NCBI GenBank assembly: GCA_900767645.1
Contig: CAAFZY010000022.1
Location: forward strand, 1 to 30,343
Reading direction: 5' to 3'
Source: Alphaproteobacteria bacterium
Lineage (GTDB): Bacteria; Pseudomonadota; Alphaproteobacteria; RF32; CAG-239
Length of the DNA stretch: 30,343 bases
Shown: one piece after another, positions 29,610 through 30,343 of the stretch
Position numbering within the stretch: position 1 is the stretch's first letter
Layout of the letters: each line of letters begins with the position of its first letter
Made by a program: the position numbers and the translations under genes
The notes under the pieces: model-generated
Seen by the model: only the letters and a program-made list of their open reading frames with translations
Told to the model about the DNA's origin: nothing
Databases searched by the model: none

Positions 29610-30343
29610 TTATACGTCACGGCAAGTGAACAACTGCCGCTTTTGCAGTTGTTGCAAAGCTTTGATATGGTGTCTAAGCTTAAATCACGCAGGCAGGTTA
29701 CATATTTATTGCAAGCTTTATCGCCTTGTATAACTTCAGTTTGTGAAGATGAATCGGTGTTTTTATTAGTTGTCCTTAATCCTGCTACATCAGCGGAATT
29801 TTCTTTAGCGGCAATGACGATGTTTCGGCAGACTTCAGCACCGTCAGCGGTGGAATTGAATTCAAATTTTATTACACCGATATTATCTTGTCTTTGTGAG
29901 CCGTCAGAATCGGTCCATTTTGATTTTGACCAAGCAACTCCGATTTTGTTTTTAAACCATATGTCGCTTAATTCTGTTATAGGATTATAAGCGTTACGTT
30001 GGTAAACAATGCCATCAGGAAGCAGGTTCGTTTTATACAGCAGTTGGTTATAATAAGCGTTGTCATCTCCGCTATGTTCCAGTTTATCTTTAATTGAAAG
30101 TACATTGTTAATCAGCATATTAACCGCCTGAGCGTGCTGATTTAGTTTGTACTTCATCATCGCCTTGGAATAACCGGCAATCGCCCCGACGGATAAGACC
30201 CCGATGATTGCCAGTACTCCTAACATTTCGACCATAGAACGACCGGCACACAAACTGTCATTATCGGGCTTGACCCGATAATCCAGGTCAAACCAATTAG
30301 CTAATTTTTTCCAACTGGATATTCGGGTCAAGCCCGAATATGA
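29606..30343 (-). CDS. Type IV prepilin-like protein, 5' end cut by window end
   Basis: The visible part begins within the leader (SYSGLTRIS...LDYRVKPDNDSLCAG) and continues RSMVEMLGVLAIIGVLSVGAI, the same prepilin signal as the gene at 7163-7918, with Glu at +5. The mature domain differs but shares VCRNIVIAAKENSADV and a cysteine-rich end (KLCNNCKSGSCSLAV). By analogy the true start (MKSNFSR) lies beyond 30343; a start within the window would be artificial. The leader is encoded by the second copy of the palindromic element (30256 onward). The gene is solitary and convergent with parE. Confidence 0.78.
   Translation of the reverse strand, partial: SYSGLTRISSWKKLANWFDLDYRVKPDNDSLCAGRSMVEMLGVLAIIGVLSVGAIAGYSKAMMKYKLNQHAQAVNMLINNVLSIKDKLEHSGDDNAYYNQLLYKTNLLPDGIVYQRNAYNPITELSDIWFKNKIGVAWSKSKWTDSDGSQRQDNIGVIKFEFNSTADGAEVCRNIVIAAKENSADVAGLRTTNKNTDSSSQTEVIQGDKACNKYVTCLRDLSLDTISKLCNNCKSGSCSLAVTYN
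30256..30343. mobile_element. Palindromic repeat element within the pilin leader, copy 2 (cut by window end)
   Basis: The sequence matches 7792-7879 at nearly all positions: the same inverted ends and the same central segment with a few substitutions (for example GCTAA for GCAAA). It is in the same frame and at the same site in the leader. Two bases of the expected end are outside the window. Confidence 0.75.

Noticed and set aside
1..30343. CRISPR arrays, insertion-sequence transposases, integrases, rRNA genes
   Set aside because: No regularly spaced repeats, no transposase or integrase ORFs and no rRNA sequence were seen.

Overview
The window looks like a chromosomal segment of an uncultivated, low- to moderate-GC alphaproteobacterium, probably host-associated or gut-associated and anaerobic or facultative. 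Reasons: a three-subunit proton-translocating transhydrogenase (pntAA-pntAB-pntB), alphaproteobacterial-type L28, GyrB, ParE and EF-Ts, an oxygen-sensitive class III ribonucleotide reductase with its activase, and palindromic repeat peptides of the 'LDYRVKPDND' type that are common in alphaproteobacteria. All three tRNAs encode their CCA ends. The taxonomic call is inference from gene content and sequence flavour.

Layout. 1-1376: start of a leftward pilin gene cut by the window edge, rpmB, tRNA-Arg(CCG) with a duplicated 3' end, then a gene-free control region with tandem NrdR boxes. 1377-4469: class III RNR, in which the glycyl-radical domain is a separate 68-residue gene between nrdD and nrdG. 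4603-7044: gyrB. 7051-9330: a 103-bp imperfect palindrome, a pilin gene and two orphan genes, one membrane and one phage-like. 9508-11238: HD hydrolase, nusG, secE and tRNA-Trp. 11333-14861: another pilin, two small membrane proteins and typA. 14926-18843: a compact operon that looks like a RiPP (ribosomally synthesised, modified peptide) pathway. 18861-24584: PfkB kinase, paired half-size chromate transporters, transhydrogenase, a cold-shock protein and a small unknown. 24714-27355: tRNA-Gln, an unknown gene with a strong promoter, tsf and rpsB. 27621-30343: parE, convergent with another pilin cut by the window edge.

The most interesting unit is 14985-18801. It contains a 27-residue peptide ORF with a strong ribosome-binding site, then an intrinsic-terminator hairpin, two radical SAM/SPASM enzymes (the first interrupted by a one-base frameshift), a GNAT acetyltransferase and an M20 metallopeptidase. 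The last genes overlap or nearly abut. The architecture resembles PQQ or mycofactocin logic: a small precursor, radical SAM crosslinking and peptidase release. No transporter or recognisable RRE domain is visible, and the product is unknown. Its codon use (AGA/AGG, ATA, TTA) differs from the flanking housekeeping genes, which suggests acquisition.

Other unusual points: the split NrdD; a palindromic element inserted in frame in the cleaved leader of two type IV prepilin-like proteins; at least four solitary pilin genes in 30 kb, two of them convergent with gyrB and parE; a four-cysteine motif inside EF-Ts; and a 70-bp direct repeat carrying the tRNA-Arg 3' end.
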